Shown in pieces: positions 55,283 through 63,960 of a DNA stretch of 64,000 nucleotides (the first letter of the stretch is position 1; each line of letters opens with the position of its first letter). The notes under the pieces are model-generated. The model made no database searches. It was given only the letters and a program-made list of their open reading frames with translations, and was not told the origin of the DNA. Source of the stretch: Lachnospiraceae bacterium (GTDB lineage: Bacteria; Bacillota; Clostridia; Lachnospirales; Lachnospiraceae); assembly GCA_030531165.1 (NCBI GenBank), contig JAUNOI010000001.1:1-64000 (forward strand), in the 5' to 3' direction. The position numbers and the translations under genes are program-made.

Positions 55283-56137
55283 TTATTTCCCTCCATTCTT
55301 TATATAATGAAGCATGATCTGGTCGATCGTTGCATTTTCGATTAAAAATTCTCTTCCAAATCCTTCTGCATCGGCACTGTTTAATATTCCATCGAATCCG
55401 TATGCCGATCTTGTAAGTCCGATGATCTTTTTCTCCTTTTCTTTTGTCAGATCTCCAGAATCTCCATGTATCATTACATAAGATTCTAAAAGCTCTTCTT
55501 TTGTCTGATTCAATAAAATCTTTCCCTGATGGATAAAGACAATATAATCTGCAATTTGTTCCAGATCGCTTAATACATGTGTAGAAAAGAGAATGCTGTG
55601 TTCTCCATCCATGATATATTCTTGAAGAATCTCAATTATCTCGGCTCTCATAACCGGATCCAGCCCGTTGGTGGCTTCATCTAAAATTAAAAGTTTTGTA
55701 TCTCGGCAAAGTACAGAAGCAAACATTAACTTTACTTTCATACCTCTGGAATAATTTTGAATTTTTGTTTTTTCCGGAAGATTCCATTGTGTTGTCATGG
55801 CTATGAATTTGTCTTCTCTGAAACTTGGATACATTAATTTTAATACTGCTTTTACATCTTTCATTCGGAATTCTCCTGGAAAATAAGATTCATCCCCGAT
55901 AAATCCAATGTTTTCAAGATATTTCTCAGGTTCATTCTCATAGCTGATTCCATCGATCGTGACTGTCCCGTGATCAGCTCTGCACAGATGAGTAATTAAA
56001 TTTAACGTCGTTGTCTTTCCTGCTCCATTTTCTCCGATATATCCCATTACAAATCCCTTGGGAAGTTTAAAAGATACATCTTCCAAATGAAATGCAGAAT
56101 AATTTTTACATAATCCCTGTACATTCAATAAACTCAT
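55283..56137 (-). CDS. ABC transporter ATP-binding protein (second YtrA-type module)
   Basis: A 284-residue ATPase: Walker A GENGAGKTTTLNLI, signature NYSRGMKVKLMFA, Walker B LLILDEATNGLDP. ATG 56137 (MSLLNVQGLCKNY) has GGAAGGAG upstream and overlaps the GntR stop; TTG 56155 is rejected because it lies in that site. The C-terminal about 70 residues lie beyond the core ATPase and resemble the tail of this exporter subclass. Confidence 0.92.
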   Translation of the reverse strand: MSLLNVQGLCKNYSAFHLEDVSFKLPKGFVMGYIGENGAGKTTTLNLITHLCRADHGTVTIDGISYENEPEKYLENIGFIGDESYFPGEFRMKDVKAVLKLMYPSFREDKFIAMTTQWNLPEKTKIQNYSRGMKVKLMFASVLCRDTKLLILDEATNGLDPVMRAEIIEILQEYIMDGEHSILFSTHVLSDLEQIADYIVFIHQGKILLNQTKEELLESYVMIHGDSGDLTKEKEKKIIGLTRSAYGFDGILNSADAEGFGREFLIENATIDQIMLHYIKNGGK

Positions 56138-56514
56138 TCTCTCAACTCCTTCCAAAGGTCAGATACCAGACGATGGAATTCTTCTTCATCCATATCAATG
56201 TGTTTTGCTGTCTCGATGGCTGTCATCACACCTTCCTCAATTCGCATCAAATATTTTTCCTTCATGATTTCATTATCTTTTGACAGGACGATGCTTCCTT
56301 TTCCCTGCATGGATGCAATAAATCCTTCTTTTTCTAAGTCATTATAGGCACGGGTGGTTGTGATAACACTGACCCCCACTTCTTTTGCGAGTTTGCGAAT
56401 AGAGGGGAGGATCGTTCCTTCTTTAATCTGACCGTTTAAAATCTGTTCCTTAATCTGTTCCCGGATCTGCGCATAAATCGGAAGTTCAGATTGACTTGAT
56501 ATAAGTATCTTCAT
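56134..56514 (-). CDS. GntR-family regulator, YtrA subfamily (second)
   Basis: A 126-residue repressor: winged helix (PIYAQIREQIKEQILNGQIKEG, LPSIRKLAKEVGVSVITTTRAYND) and short C-terminal helices. AGAGGTG precedes the ATG. It is first in its operon, before the ATPase and permease, unlike the first module where it is last. A large dyad covering its own promoter (56532-56574) is the expected binding site. Confidence 0.92.
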   Translation of the reverse strand: MKILISSQSELPIYAQIREQIKEQILNGQIKEGTILPSIRKLAKEVGVSVITTTRAYNDLEKEGFIASMQGKGSIVLSKDNEIMKEKYLMRIEEGVMTAIETAKHIDMDEEEFHRLVSDLWKELRE

Positions 56515-56531
56515 GGATTCACCTCTTTATA

Positions 56532-56581
56532 AAGTATATACTGTATATAATTATTATATATACAGTATATACTTTTGTCAA
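56532..56581 (-). promoter_or_regulatory. Consensus promoter overlapped by a perfect 18-bp dyad operator
   Basis: Minus strand: TTGACA (56581-56576), 17 bases, TATAAT (56558-56553), a perfect sigma-A promoter. The arms AAGTATATACTGTATATA (56532-56549) and its exact complement (56557-56574) are separated by seven bases and flank the -10. Each arm holds the smaller palindrome AGTATATACT. Repressor binding would block polymerase. Confidence 0.85.
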
Positions 56582-56585
56582 GAAA

Positions 56586-56635
56586 AAAGCTTCTGCAAAT
56601 ATATCCGATTATCAGAATATATTTGCAGAAGCTTT
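56586..56635. terminator. Long hairpin between the HAD gene and the GntR promoter
   Basis: 19-base arms (56586-56604 and 56617-56635) are perfectly complementary; on the minus strand a T run follows, so it terminates the HAD gene and insulates the divergent promoter region. Confidence 0.85.
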
Positions 56636-56643
56636 GGTATTTA

Positions 56644-57450
56644 TTAGAAGAATTTTTCAATTACATGTGCAATTCCATCTTCATCATTGGATAAAGTTAC
56701 ATAATCAGCAGCATTTTTTACTTCCTGGCGACCATTTCTCATGGCAACACCGAGGCCTGCAGTGCGGATCATGGACATATCGTTCATGCCATCTCCGACA
56801 GCTACCAGATCGGACCGGTTCATGCCGATGTGATTTAGCAGAACATCCAGGCTTCGTCCTTTATCAATTCCCTTTGGTGTAATTTCAAGGAAATATGGAG
56901 CAGAGGTAAAAAATTCACAGTATTGATCGAGTACGGGATGAAGAGCATTCTGGATACGTACCAGATGATGCTCATCTTCTAACATCATAAACTTCGGTAT
57001 ATCAAATGTCGTTATTTCATATTCATAATTGTCAGGCTGGACAATTCTTAATCCATTGATCTTTGCTTCAATATCTGCGTACATATCGTATTTTTCAAAA
57101 CAAAGTAATTCGTCATCGCGGTATGTAACGAGGTTTGCATAAAAAATGCGGGCCAGAGCAACAATTCTTAAACAGACATGGGTAGGAATTGTCTGAGAGT
57201 GTAATAGATTGCCACTGGTACATTCGATGATCTGACCGCCATTATAGGATAACAGATAACCGCCGTATTTTTTAAGTTCCAGTTCCTCTTCCAAGTGCAG
57301 CATGCCGCGGGTTGGACGACCGGAAGCCAGAACGACTTTTATGCCCTGTTTTTGAATTCGCATGAGCGCATCTTTTGTTTTCGGGGTGATGATTTTTTCT
57401 GAATTGGTCAAAGTTCCATCCAGATCCATTGCAATGATCTTATAGCTCAT
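56644..57450 (-). CDS. Cof-type HAD phosphatase
   Basis: A 268-residue HAD-superfamily hydrolase of the Cof/IIB type. Motif I MDLDGTLTNS with nucleophile Asp9 and Asp11, motif II VVLASGRPT, motif III Lys (KGIDKG) and motif IV VGDGMNDMSMI. The cap domain lies between about 80 and 195. It dephosphorylates sugar phosphates or cofactors such as FMN; the substrate cannot be chosen from sequence. Confidence 0.93.
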   Translation of the reverse strand: MSYKIIAMDLDGTLTNSEKIITPKTKDALMRIQKQGIKVVLASGRPTRGMLHLEEELELKKYGGYLLSYNGGQIIECTSGNLLHSQTIPTHVCLRIVALARIFYANLVTYRDDELLCFEKYDMYADIEAKINGLRIVQPDNYEYEITTFDIPKFMMLEDEHHLVRIQNALHPVLDQYCEFFTSAPYFLEITPKGIDKGRSLDVLLNHIGMNRSDLVAVGDGMNDMSMIRTAGLGVAMRNGRQEVKNAADYVTLSNDEDGIAHVIEKFF

Positions 57451-57648
57451 ATCTTTTCTCCTTCTTCCATTTAATTAAATAACATTATACCATATAATAG
57501 GAAACTATTTCACTTGATTATTGGGAAAAGATTCATTAATATGAATGTACGGAGTTGAAAAATAACAATCATTTTGTTGATGAAATCATTCGAGCAGGTG
57601 AATGATTCTGTAAACGAGATTATATTTTATGAAGAACGGGAAATAATA

Positions 57649-59508
57649 ATGTTTGATATTCAGGAAGAGTTGAAGAAGCTCCCGGCAAAACCGGGTGTCT
57701 ATCTGATGCATAATGAGAAAGATGAAATTATATATGTAGGAAAGGCGATCATACTAAAAAACCGTGTACGGCAGTATTTTCAGAGCAGCCGCAATCTGAG
57801 TCCGAAGATCAAGCGGATGGTTTCGCAGATTAAATACTTTGAATATATTATTACGGATTCAGAGTTAGAAGCTTTGGTTTTGGAATGTAATCTGATCAAA
57901 GAACATAATCCAAAGTATAATACGATGCTTAAGGATGATAAAAGTTATCCGTATATTAAGGTGACTGTACAGGAAGCTTATCCAAGGGTGATGTTTGCCA
58001 GAAGGATGAAACGAGATAAAAGCAAATATTTTGGGCCGTATACGAGTGCAGGGGCAGTGAAAGATACCATTGATCTGATTCAGAAGATCTATCAGATCCG
58101 TACCTGTAACCGGAATTTGCCGAGGGATATTGGGAAAGAGCGACCATGTCTTTACTACCAGATGAAGCAGTGCAAAGGTCCGTGTCAGAGCTATATTTCT
58201 CAGGAAGAATATCAGAAATCTGTTCAGGATGTTATGAAGTTTTTAAATGGGGACTATAAAGAGGTCCTGCATTATTTAGAAAAGAAGATGCAGGAGGCAG
58301 CTGCTGAGATGGAATTTGAGCAGGCCGCTGAGTACCGGGATCTGATAAAAAGTGTGGAACACATATCCAATAAGCAGAAAATCAACAGTGCGGGACTGGA
58401 GGACCGTGATATTATTGCGCTTGCAAAGGCACAGACGGAAAGTGTTGTAGCTGTCTTTTTTGTAAGAGATGGAAAGCTGCTCGGAAGAGAGCATTTTCAT
58501 ATGAAGCATTCCCTGGAAACTTCTCGTACAGAAGTTATGACGGAGTTTGTAAAGCAGTTTTATGCAGGCACACCATATCTCCCGAGAGAGATCTTGTTGG
58601 AATGCGAGATTGAAGAAAAAGAGGTGATGGAACAGTGCCTGACCGCGAAAAAGGGAATGAAAGTGCGGATTCTTGTTCCACAGCGTGGGCAAAAAGTAAA
58701 ACTTATCGATATGGCGAGAAGAAATGCGGTTAATCTTTTACGGATGGATAGCGAGAAAATTCGTTTAGAAGAAAAGCGGACGATTGGTGCAGTGAAGGAA
58801 ATCGAACAGCTGATCGGGATTCCGGATCTCAAAAGGATGGAAGCTTTTGATATTTCAAATATCAGCGGATTTCAAACGGTGGCTTCTATGGTTGTATATG
58901 AAAACGGAAAACCGAAAAAGCGCGATTACCGCAAATTTAAGATCCAGTCGGTTCAGGGACCGGATGATTATAAAAGTATGGAAGAAGTTCTTACGAGGCG
59001 TTTCCGGCATGGGCAGAAAGAGATAGAGCAGATGCAGAAGAAGAATCTGGATCTGGAATTTGGAAGTTTTACTAAATTTCCGGATCTGCTGTTGATGGAT
59101 GGTGGAAAAGGACAGGTGAATGTCGCCAAACGTGTTTTGGAGGAACTGCATCTGGATATTCCGGTATGCGGCATGGTAAAAGACGATAATCACAGGACGC
59201 GGGGATTATATTATGAGAATGAGGAGATCTTATTTCCGCCAAAAAGCGAAGCTTTCCGCCTGATCACACGGATTCAGGATGAGGCACACCGGTTTGCGAT
59301 AGAGTATCATAGGGAGTTAAGAGGAAAGACCAGTGTTCATTCTGTATTGGATGATATACCCGGAATTGGACCGAAGCGGCGGAAAGCATTAATGAAGCAT
59401 TTTAAGGATATCGATAGGATCAAAAAAGCATCTCTGGAAGAATTAGAGTGCGTGGAAGGAATTACCAAAAATGCGGCGAAAGAAGTTTATCTTTTTTTTC
59501 ATAATTAA
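57649..59508 (+). CDS. uvrC: Excinuclease ABC subunit C
   Basis: A 619-residue nuclease that cuts both sides of lesions bound by UvrAB. GIY-YIG domain at the N-terminus ([19 protein letters not shown]), UVR motif (about 200-235, [14 protein letters not shown]), RNase H-like domain (about 370-530, [24 protein letters not shown]) and C-terminal helix-hairpin-helix ([14 protein letters not shown]). ATG 57649 ([12 protein letters not shown]) matches homologues; an earlier ATG at 57574 adds a non-conserved extension. Confidence 0.96.
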   Translation: MFDIQEELKKLPAKPGVYLMHNEKDEIIYVGKAIILKNRVRQYFQSSRNLSPKIKRMVSQIKYFEYIITDSELEALVLECNLIKEHNPKYNTMLKDDKSYPYIKVTVQEAYPRVMFARRMKRDKSKYFGPYTSAGAVKDTIDLIQKIYQIRTCNRNLPRDIGKERPCLYYQMKQCKGPCQSYISQEEYQKSVQDVMKFLNGDYKEVLHYLEKKMQEAAAEMEFEQAAEYRDLIKSVEHISNKQKINSAGLEDRDIIALAKAQTESVVAVFFVRDGKLLGREHFHMKHSLETSRTEVMTEFVKQFYAGTPYLPREILLECEIEEKEVMEQCLTAKKGMKVRILVPQRGQKVKLIDMARRNAVNLLRMDSEKIRLEEKRTIGAVKEIEQLIGIPDLKRMEAFDISNISGFQTVASMVVYENGKPKKRDYRKFKIQSVQGPDDYKSMEEVLTRRFRHGQKEIEQMQKKNLDLEFGSFTKFPDLLLMDGGKGQVNVAKRVLEELHLDIPVCGMVKDDNHRTRGLYYENEEILFPPKSEAFRLITRIQDEAHRFAIEYHRELRGKTSVHSVLDDIPGIGPKRRKALMKHFKDIDRIKKASLEELECVEGITKNAAKEVYLFFHN

Positions 59509-59598
59509 AGGAAAAGAGAATCTTTCATTAAAGAAAAATATATGATACACTATAATGTAAAGTTGGGAGCTTTTGCAATTACAAGGAGGTACTAGAGA

Positions 59599-60543
59599 AT
59601 GGATAGAGGATATGAAGTTGCATTAGAAAAGATGATAGAGAAGATGGATTTGGTGAGTTATACACCAGAGATCGATATTTCAGAACTATCCATTCATCAG
59701 TCGGAGATTAATCGTCCGGCTTTACAGTTATCCGGCTTTTTTGAACGGTTTGCCCAGAACCGTGTCCAGATTATTGGACGCGTTGAGCATACCTATATTG
59801 AAGAGATTCTGGAAAAAGACAGATTAAAGATGCTGGAAGTATATGAACAGTTTTTTAATTCTAAGATTCCATGTGTTGTCTTTGCCAGAGGATTAAAGCC
59901 GACGAAGGCGCTTCTTTATATGTCCGAGAAGTATCAGGTGCCATTGCTCGGAACGAATCTCGGTACTTCGGAATTTATGGCAGAATTGATCCGCTGGCTT
60001 AATGAAGAGTTGGCACCTAGAATTTCTATTCATGGAGTTTTAGTTGATGTTTTCGGTGAAGGTGTCCTGATCATGGGAGAAAGCGGAATTGGTAAAAGCG
60101 AAGCAGCTTTGGAGTTAATTAAGAGAGGACATCGTCTTGTATCCGACGATGTTGTTGAGATAAAGAGAATCAGCAAAGATACCCTTGTAGGGTCTGCCCC
60201 TGAGATTACACGGCATTTTATTGAATTACGGGGAATCGGTATCATTGACGTGAAGACGTTATATGGTGTTGAAAGCGTTAAGATGACACAGAACATTGAT
60301 ATGGTGATCCAGCTGGATGAATGGGATAAGGGAACGGATTATGACCGTCTTGGCCTGGAAGAGAAGTATACAGAATTTCTTGGCAATAAAGTCGTATCTC
60401 ATCAGATCCCGATCCGTCCCGGACGTAATCTGGCAATTATCGTAGAGTCAGCAGCGATCAATCATAGACAGAAGAAGATGGGATACAATGCTGCGAAGGA
60501 GTTATATAACCGTGTAACGGGTCAGTTTGCCATGGAAGATTAG
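59599..60543 (+). CDS. hprK: HPr kinase/phosphorylase
   Basis: A 314-residue enzyme that phosphorylates Ser46 of HPr and Crh with ATP or PPi, the key switch for carbon catabolite control in Firmicutes. Walker A GESGIGKSEAAL, adjacent HRLVSDDVVEIK, and the signature ELRGIGIIDV. AAGGAGGT precedes the ATG. It starts a run with murB, rapZ, whiA and an HPr-like gene, one of its likely substrates. Confidence 0.97.
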   Translation: MDRGYEVALEKMIEKMDLVSYTPEIDISELSIHQSEINRPALQLSGFFERFAQNRVQIIGRVEHTYIEEILEKDRLKMLEVYEQFFNSKIPCVVFARGLKPTKALLYMSEKYQVPLLGTNLGTSEFMAELIRWLNEELAPRISIHGVLVDVFGEGVLIMGESGIGKSEAALELIKRGHRLVSDDVVEIKRISKDTLVGSAPEITRHFIELRGIGIIDVKTLYGVESVKMTQNIDMVIQLDEWDKGTDYDRLGLEEKYTEFLGNKVVSHQIPIRPGRNLAIIVESAAINHRQKKMGYNAAKELYNRVTGQFAMED

Positions 60544-60569
60544 AGAAGAACAGAAAACTTGGAGGAATC

Positions 60570-61481
60570 ATGGGAACATTTTTAGATAGATTAGAACAGA
60601 TTGTAAGCAGCGAACAGATTTTATTGAAAGAACCGATGAAAAAGCATACGACATTTAAAGTTGGCGGCCCTGCAGATATATTTGTGGAGTTGGAAAATGC
60701 GGAGCAGTTAAGAGATATCCTTGCCGCGGCGGAAGAATTTGATATGCCGGTTTATATTATTGGCAATGGAAGCAATCTTCTTGTCGGGGATCTTGGCTAC
60801 CGCGGTCTGATCATTCAGATCTATAAAGGGATGAATCAGATCAAAGTGAACGGGAATCAGATGAAAGTTCAGGCAGGTGCTTTACTGAGTACGATCGCAA
60901 GAAAAGCGCTGGAGCATAATCTCGGTGGTTTTGAATTTGCTTCCGGGATACCGGGGACTTTAGGGGGAGCAGTTGCCATGAATGCAGGTGCATATGGCGG
61001 GGAGATGAAGCAGGTCATCCGGCAGGCAACCGTACTTACCCGCAGCGGGGAGTTAAAAGTCCTGACAGTCGATGAACTGGAGCTTGGCTACCGCAAAAGT
61101 GCAGTGATTGATAAAGATTATATCGTGTTGGAGGCAATCTTGGAATTTGTTCCGGATGAAAGAGAAGTGATTCAGGGAAAGATGAATGAATATGCCCAGG
61201 CACGTAAAAATAAACAGCCTCTGGAATATCCAAGTGCCGGAAGCACATTTAAGCGTCCGGTCGGATACTTTGCAGGCAAATTAATTGACGATACCGGACT
61301 GCGCGGCTTTTCTTATGGCGGTGCACAGGTGTCGGAAAAGCATTGTGGATTTGTCATTAATAAGGATCATGCAACGGCAAAGGATATTGTTACTTTAATG
61401 AAAGAAGTGAATCAAAAAGTGACAGAGAAGTTTGGCGTTTCGCTGGAGCCTGAAGTGAAGATGATAGGAGATTTTGAGTAG
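60570..61481 (+). CDS. murB: UDP-N-acetylenolpyruvoylglucosamine reductase
   Basis: Second step of peptidoglycan precursor synthesis, an FAD enzyme. The 303-residue type II MurB has TTFKVGGPADIF, IIGNGSNLLVGD, ASGIPGTLGGAVAMNAGAYGGEM, and the C-terminal EYPSAGSTFKRP with catalytic Ser, ending near LEPEVKMIG (catalytic Glu). TTGGAGGA precedes the ATG. It slightly overlaps rapZ if the latter starts upstream. Confidence 0.97.
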   Translation: MGTFLDRLEQIVSSEQILLKEPMKKHTTFKVGGPADIFVELENAEQLRDILAAAEEFDMPVYIIGNGSNLLVGDLGYRGLIIQIYKGMNQIKVNGNQMKVQAGALLSTIARKALEHNLGGFEFASGIPGTLGGAVAMNAGAYGGEMKQVIRQATVLTRSGELKVLTVDELELGYRKSAVIDKDYIVLEAILEFVPDEREVIQGKMNEYAQARKNKQPLEYPSAGSTFKRPVGYFAGKLIDDTGLRGFSYGGAQVSEKHCGFVINKDHATAKDIVTLMKEVNQKVTEKFGVSLEPEVKMIGDFE

Positions 61482-61482
61482 T

Positions 61483-62337
61483 ATGAGATTTTTAATTGTG
61501 ACCGGAATGTCCGGGTCCGGGAAAAGTACGGCTTCGAGAGTGCTGGAAGATGAAGGATACTTTTGTGTAGATAATCTTCCCATTTTATTGTTAAGCAAAT
61601 TTGCTGAGATCGTACTGGATGATGAAACCGGAGTAAATAATGTCGCAGTTGGAATTGATATCCGAAGCGGTGAGACATTTAAGTATTTGGAAGAAGAATT
61701 GGCGAAGATCACCCAGATGGGTGTTAAGTATGAGATCCTGTTCCTGGATGCCGATAATGCAACGCTGATCAAAAGATATAAAGAGACGAGGCGGGATCAT
61801 CCGTTGGCACGCGGTGCCCGGATTGAGGATGGCATCAATAAGGAGAGAGAGATCATCGCATTCTTGAAAGCGGACGCAGATTATATCATTGATACGAGCA
61901 ATTTGCTGACAAGGGAATTGCGCGGCAAGATTATCAAGCATTTTATCAAAGAAGATGAGGCTCGGCCGTTTCATGTGATGTTTTTATCATTTGGATTCAA
62001 ATATGGTATTCCGACAGATGCGGATCTGGTGTTTGATGTGAGATTTTTGCCGAATCCATATTATGATCTGTCCCTGCGCAATCTGACCGGCAATGATCCG
62101 GAGATTCAGGATTTTGTTATGAAATACAGCCAGTCGAAAGAATTTCTCGATATGCTTGAGGAGATGCTGACATTTTTGATCCCGAATTATATTGATGAAG
62201 GGAAGATGGGGCTTGTCGTAGGCATTGGCTGCACCGGAGGAAAGCATCGCTCTGTAACAATTGCGAATAAGATTTATGAACGAATGAGAAAGATGCCGTA
62301 TAATGTCCAGTGCAATCATAAGGACATTGACAAATAA
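61483..62337 (+). CDS. rapZ: RNase adapter/nucleotide-binding protein RapZ (YvcJ)
   Basis: A 284-residue P-loop protein: Walker A GMSGSGKSTASRVLED, FLSFGFKYGIPTDADLVFDVRFLPNPYY and GCTGGKHRSVTIAN. In E. coli RapZ guides decay of the GlmZ RNA; in Firmicutes YvcJ has nucleotide-hydrolysing activity and links to sugar and wall metabolism. ATG 61483 (MRFLIVTG) is preferred over TTG 61474. The glmR/yvcK gene commonly found next is absent. Confidence 0.96.
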   Translation: MRFLIVTGMSGSGKSTASRVLEDEGYFCVDNLPILLLSKFAEIVLDDETGVNNVAVGIDIRSGETFKYLEEELAKITQMGVKYEILFLDADNATLIKRYKETRRDHPLARGARIEDGINKEREIIAFLKADADYIIDTSNLLTRELRGKIIKHFIKEDEARPFHVMFLSFGFKYGIPTDADLVFDVRFLPNPYYDLSLRNLTGNDPEIQDFVMKYSQSKEFLDMLEEMLTFLIPNYIDEGKMGLVVGIGCTGGKHRSVTIANKIYERMRKMPYNVQCNHKDIDK

Positions 62338-62360
62338 GAGAAGGAGAGGAAATTATCTAT

Positions 62361-63311
62361 ATGTCGTTTTCCAGTGAAGTAAAAGAAGAATTGGCAAAGA
62401 ATACCGGTTCTGCAAGACATTGTCATATCGCAGAGCTTGCGGCATTGATCAGCTTTTGCGGCAAGGTTACGGCAGATGAGGAGAACCATTACTCTCTCTA
62501 TGTTCATACGGAGAATACAGTCGTTGCAAAAAGATGTTTTTCCCTGATCAAGGACACATTTCCGGTACATCCTTCCTTAAAAATCAGCAAGAATGTAAGT
62601 CTTAAGAAAAACCGTATTTATCAAATTATTATTGACAATCATGATGATTGTGTAGTAATATTGCAAGCGATAAAGCTTCTAAATTCTTATGAGAATTTAG
62701 AGGATCAAGTAAATGTTATTAACCATATCGTATTACAAAATACTTGTTGTAAGCGCGCATTCATTCGCGGAGCATTTTTATCTTCCGGTTCCGTCAGCGA
62801 CCCCGATAAGAATTATCATTTTGAAATTGTATGTCAGGAATTTGATAAAGCAAAACAGCTGATGGGAATCATGAACAGTTTTGAACTGGATGCGAAATTA
62901 ATCCGGCGTAAGAAGTATTATGTCGTATACATAAAAGAAGGATCCAGGATTGTTGATGTGCTGAATATTATGGAAGCACATGTTGCTCTGATGAAGTTTG
63001 AGAATGTACGCATCTTAAAAGATATGCGTAACCGCGTGAACAGACGGGTGAATTGTGAGGCTGCGAATATCCATAAAACGGTTGTTGCATCAGTCAGACA
63101 GCAAGAGGATATCCAGTTTTTGATTGAACAAAAGGTATTTACAAAGCTTCCGCAGAATCTTCAGGAAATTGCATATCTCCGATTGGAGTATCCGGAAGCG
63201 TCTTTGAAAATGCTGGGAGACATGTTGAATCCACCGGTTGGTAAGTCGGGAGTGAACCACCGATTGCGAAAGATTAGTAATATTGCTCAGGATCTAAGAG
63301 AGAGTTTGTAG
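62361..63311 (+). CDS. whiA: DNA-binding protein WhiA
   Basis: A 316-residue protein with an N-terminal LAGLIDADG-like fold (FSSEVKEELAKN, CCKRAFIRGAFLSSGSVSDPDKNYHFE) and a C-terminal helix-turn-helix (LPQNLQEIAYLRLEYPEASLKMLGDML, KSGVNHRLRKI). In Gram-positives it affects cell division, chromosome segregation and wall metabolism. GAAGGAGAGG precedes the ATG. Confidence 0.96.
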   Translation: MSFSSEVKEELAKNTGSARHCHIAELAALISFCGKVTADEENHYSLYVHTENTVVAKRCFSLIKDTFPVHPSLKISKNVSLKKNRIYQIIIDNHDDCVVILQAIKLLNSYENLEDQVNVINHIVLQNTCCKRAFIRGAFLSSGSVSDPDKNYHFEIVCQEFDKAKQLMGIMNSFELDAKLIRRKKYYVVYIKEGSRIVDVLNIMEAHVALMKFENVRILKDMRNRVNRRVNCEAANIHKTVVASVRQQEDIQFLIEQKVFTKLPQNLQEIAYLRLEYPEASLKMLGDMLNPPVGKSGVNHRLRKISNIAQDLRESL

Positions 63312-63329
63312 GCAAATAGGAGGAAGAAT

Positions 63330-63584
63330 ATGGTATCCAGAAATATGACAATCAACATCCCATCAGGATTGGAGGCAAGACCTGTTGCATTATTGGTTCA
63401 GGTAGCCAGCCAGTATGAAAGCAGGATCATGGTCCAGACAGGCGACAAACAGATCAATGCAAAGAGTATTATGGGAATGATGAGTTTAGGATTGGCTGAA
63501 GGTGAAGATCTTACAGTAACTGCAGAAGGTGCCGATGAGGTAGAAGCAGTTGATCATATCGAAAGATATTTAAGTTCCAGATAA
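63330..63584 (+). CDS. HPr-like protein lacking the active-site His (Crh-like)
   Basis: An 84-residue HPr-fold protein. The PTS phosphate-carrying His15 is replaced by Glu15 (PSGLEARPVA instead of SGLHARPA), while the regulatory Ser46 is kept (NAKSIMGMMSLG). In B. subtilis Crh has Gln15 and sits right after whiA; the position here matches. It therefore probably cannot carry PTS phosphate but can be phosphorylated by HprK, encoded in the same run, to act with CcpA. AGGAGG precedes the ATG. Confidence 0.9.
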   Translation: MVSRNMTINIPSGLEARPVALLVQVASQYESRIMVQTGDKQINAKSIMGMMSLGLAEGEDLTVTAEGADEVEAVDHIERYLSSR

Positions 63585-63590
63585 TAAAAT

Positions 63591-63663
63591 AATACTCAAT
63601 CTATATCATTCATGGCAGCTTATTTTCTGTGGTATAAAAAATTTCAAATATAGATTGAGTATT
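63591..63663. repeat. 73-base element bounded by 16-bp perfect inverted repeats
   Basis: AATACTCAATCTATAT (63591-63606) is exactly complementary to 63648-63663, enclosing 41 bases. It lies just after the Crh-like gene. It could be a terminator with a large loop (no clear T run) or a small non-autonomous mobile repeat. No target duplication is obvious. Confidence 0.65.
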
Positions 63664-63665
63664 AC

Positions 63666-63694
63666 TTGATTTTTTTAAAAAAGTGTAGTAGAAT
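63666..63694 (+). promoter_or_regulatory. Promoter of the tRNA-Thr gene
   Basis: TTGATT (63666-63671), 17 bases, TAGAAT (63689-63694), 30 bases before the tRNA. Confidence 0.65.
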
Positions 63695-63723
63695 GAATAA
63701 GCTGTTGGATATTTATTTCATAT

Positions 63724-63796
63724 GCTTCGATGGCTCAGATGGTAGAGCGGCGCATTCGTAATGCGTAGGTCGTGGGTTCGAGTCCCATTCGAAGCT
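63724..63796 (+). tRNA. tRNA-Thr (anticodon CGU)
   Basis: The cloverleaf folds fully: acceptor GCTTCGA/TCGAAGC with discriminator T, D arm GCTC/GAGC, anticodon stem GCGCA/TGCGT with loop TTCGTAA (anticodon CGT at 63757-63759, reading ACG), and T arm GTGGG-TTCGAGT-CCCAT. CCA is not encoded. Confidence 0.97.
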
Positions 63797-63803
63797 GATG
63801 TGG

Positions 63804-63842
63804 CAGGGAATCATAGATTTTATGGTTCCCTGTTTTAATTTT
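63804..63842 (+). terminator. Terminator of the tRNA gene
   Basis: CAGGGAATCAT pairs with ATGGTTCCCTG (one G-T pair), followed by TTTTAATTTT. Confidence 0.8.
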
Positions 63843-63856
63843 ACGCGAAGGCATAA

Positions 63857-63960
63857 GGCAAGCGGAAATGCTCGCATTTCCATTTGCCGCCGCACGCGAA
63901 CCGGATGAAACTCGCAGAGCGTGTTTCATCCGGTTATATAGGAAATGATTTTCCATATAA
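63857..63960. repeat. Run of hairpins at the right edge
   Basis: Two strong hairpins in series: GGCAA..GGAAATGC/GCATTTCC..TTGCC (63857-63888) and AACCGGATGAAAC/GTTTCATCCGGTT (63899-63935), then a weaker TATAGGAAA/TTTCCATATA. No gene was recognised in the remaining bases to the window end. Function unknown. Confidence 0.5.

Noticed and set aside
63713..63956. Minus-strand reading frames across the tRNA (containing RMGLEPTTYALRMRRST-type peptide)
   Set aside because: This peptide is the antisense translation of a tRNA gene, a well-known false protein call. No ribosome binding site.
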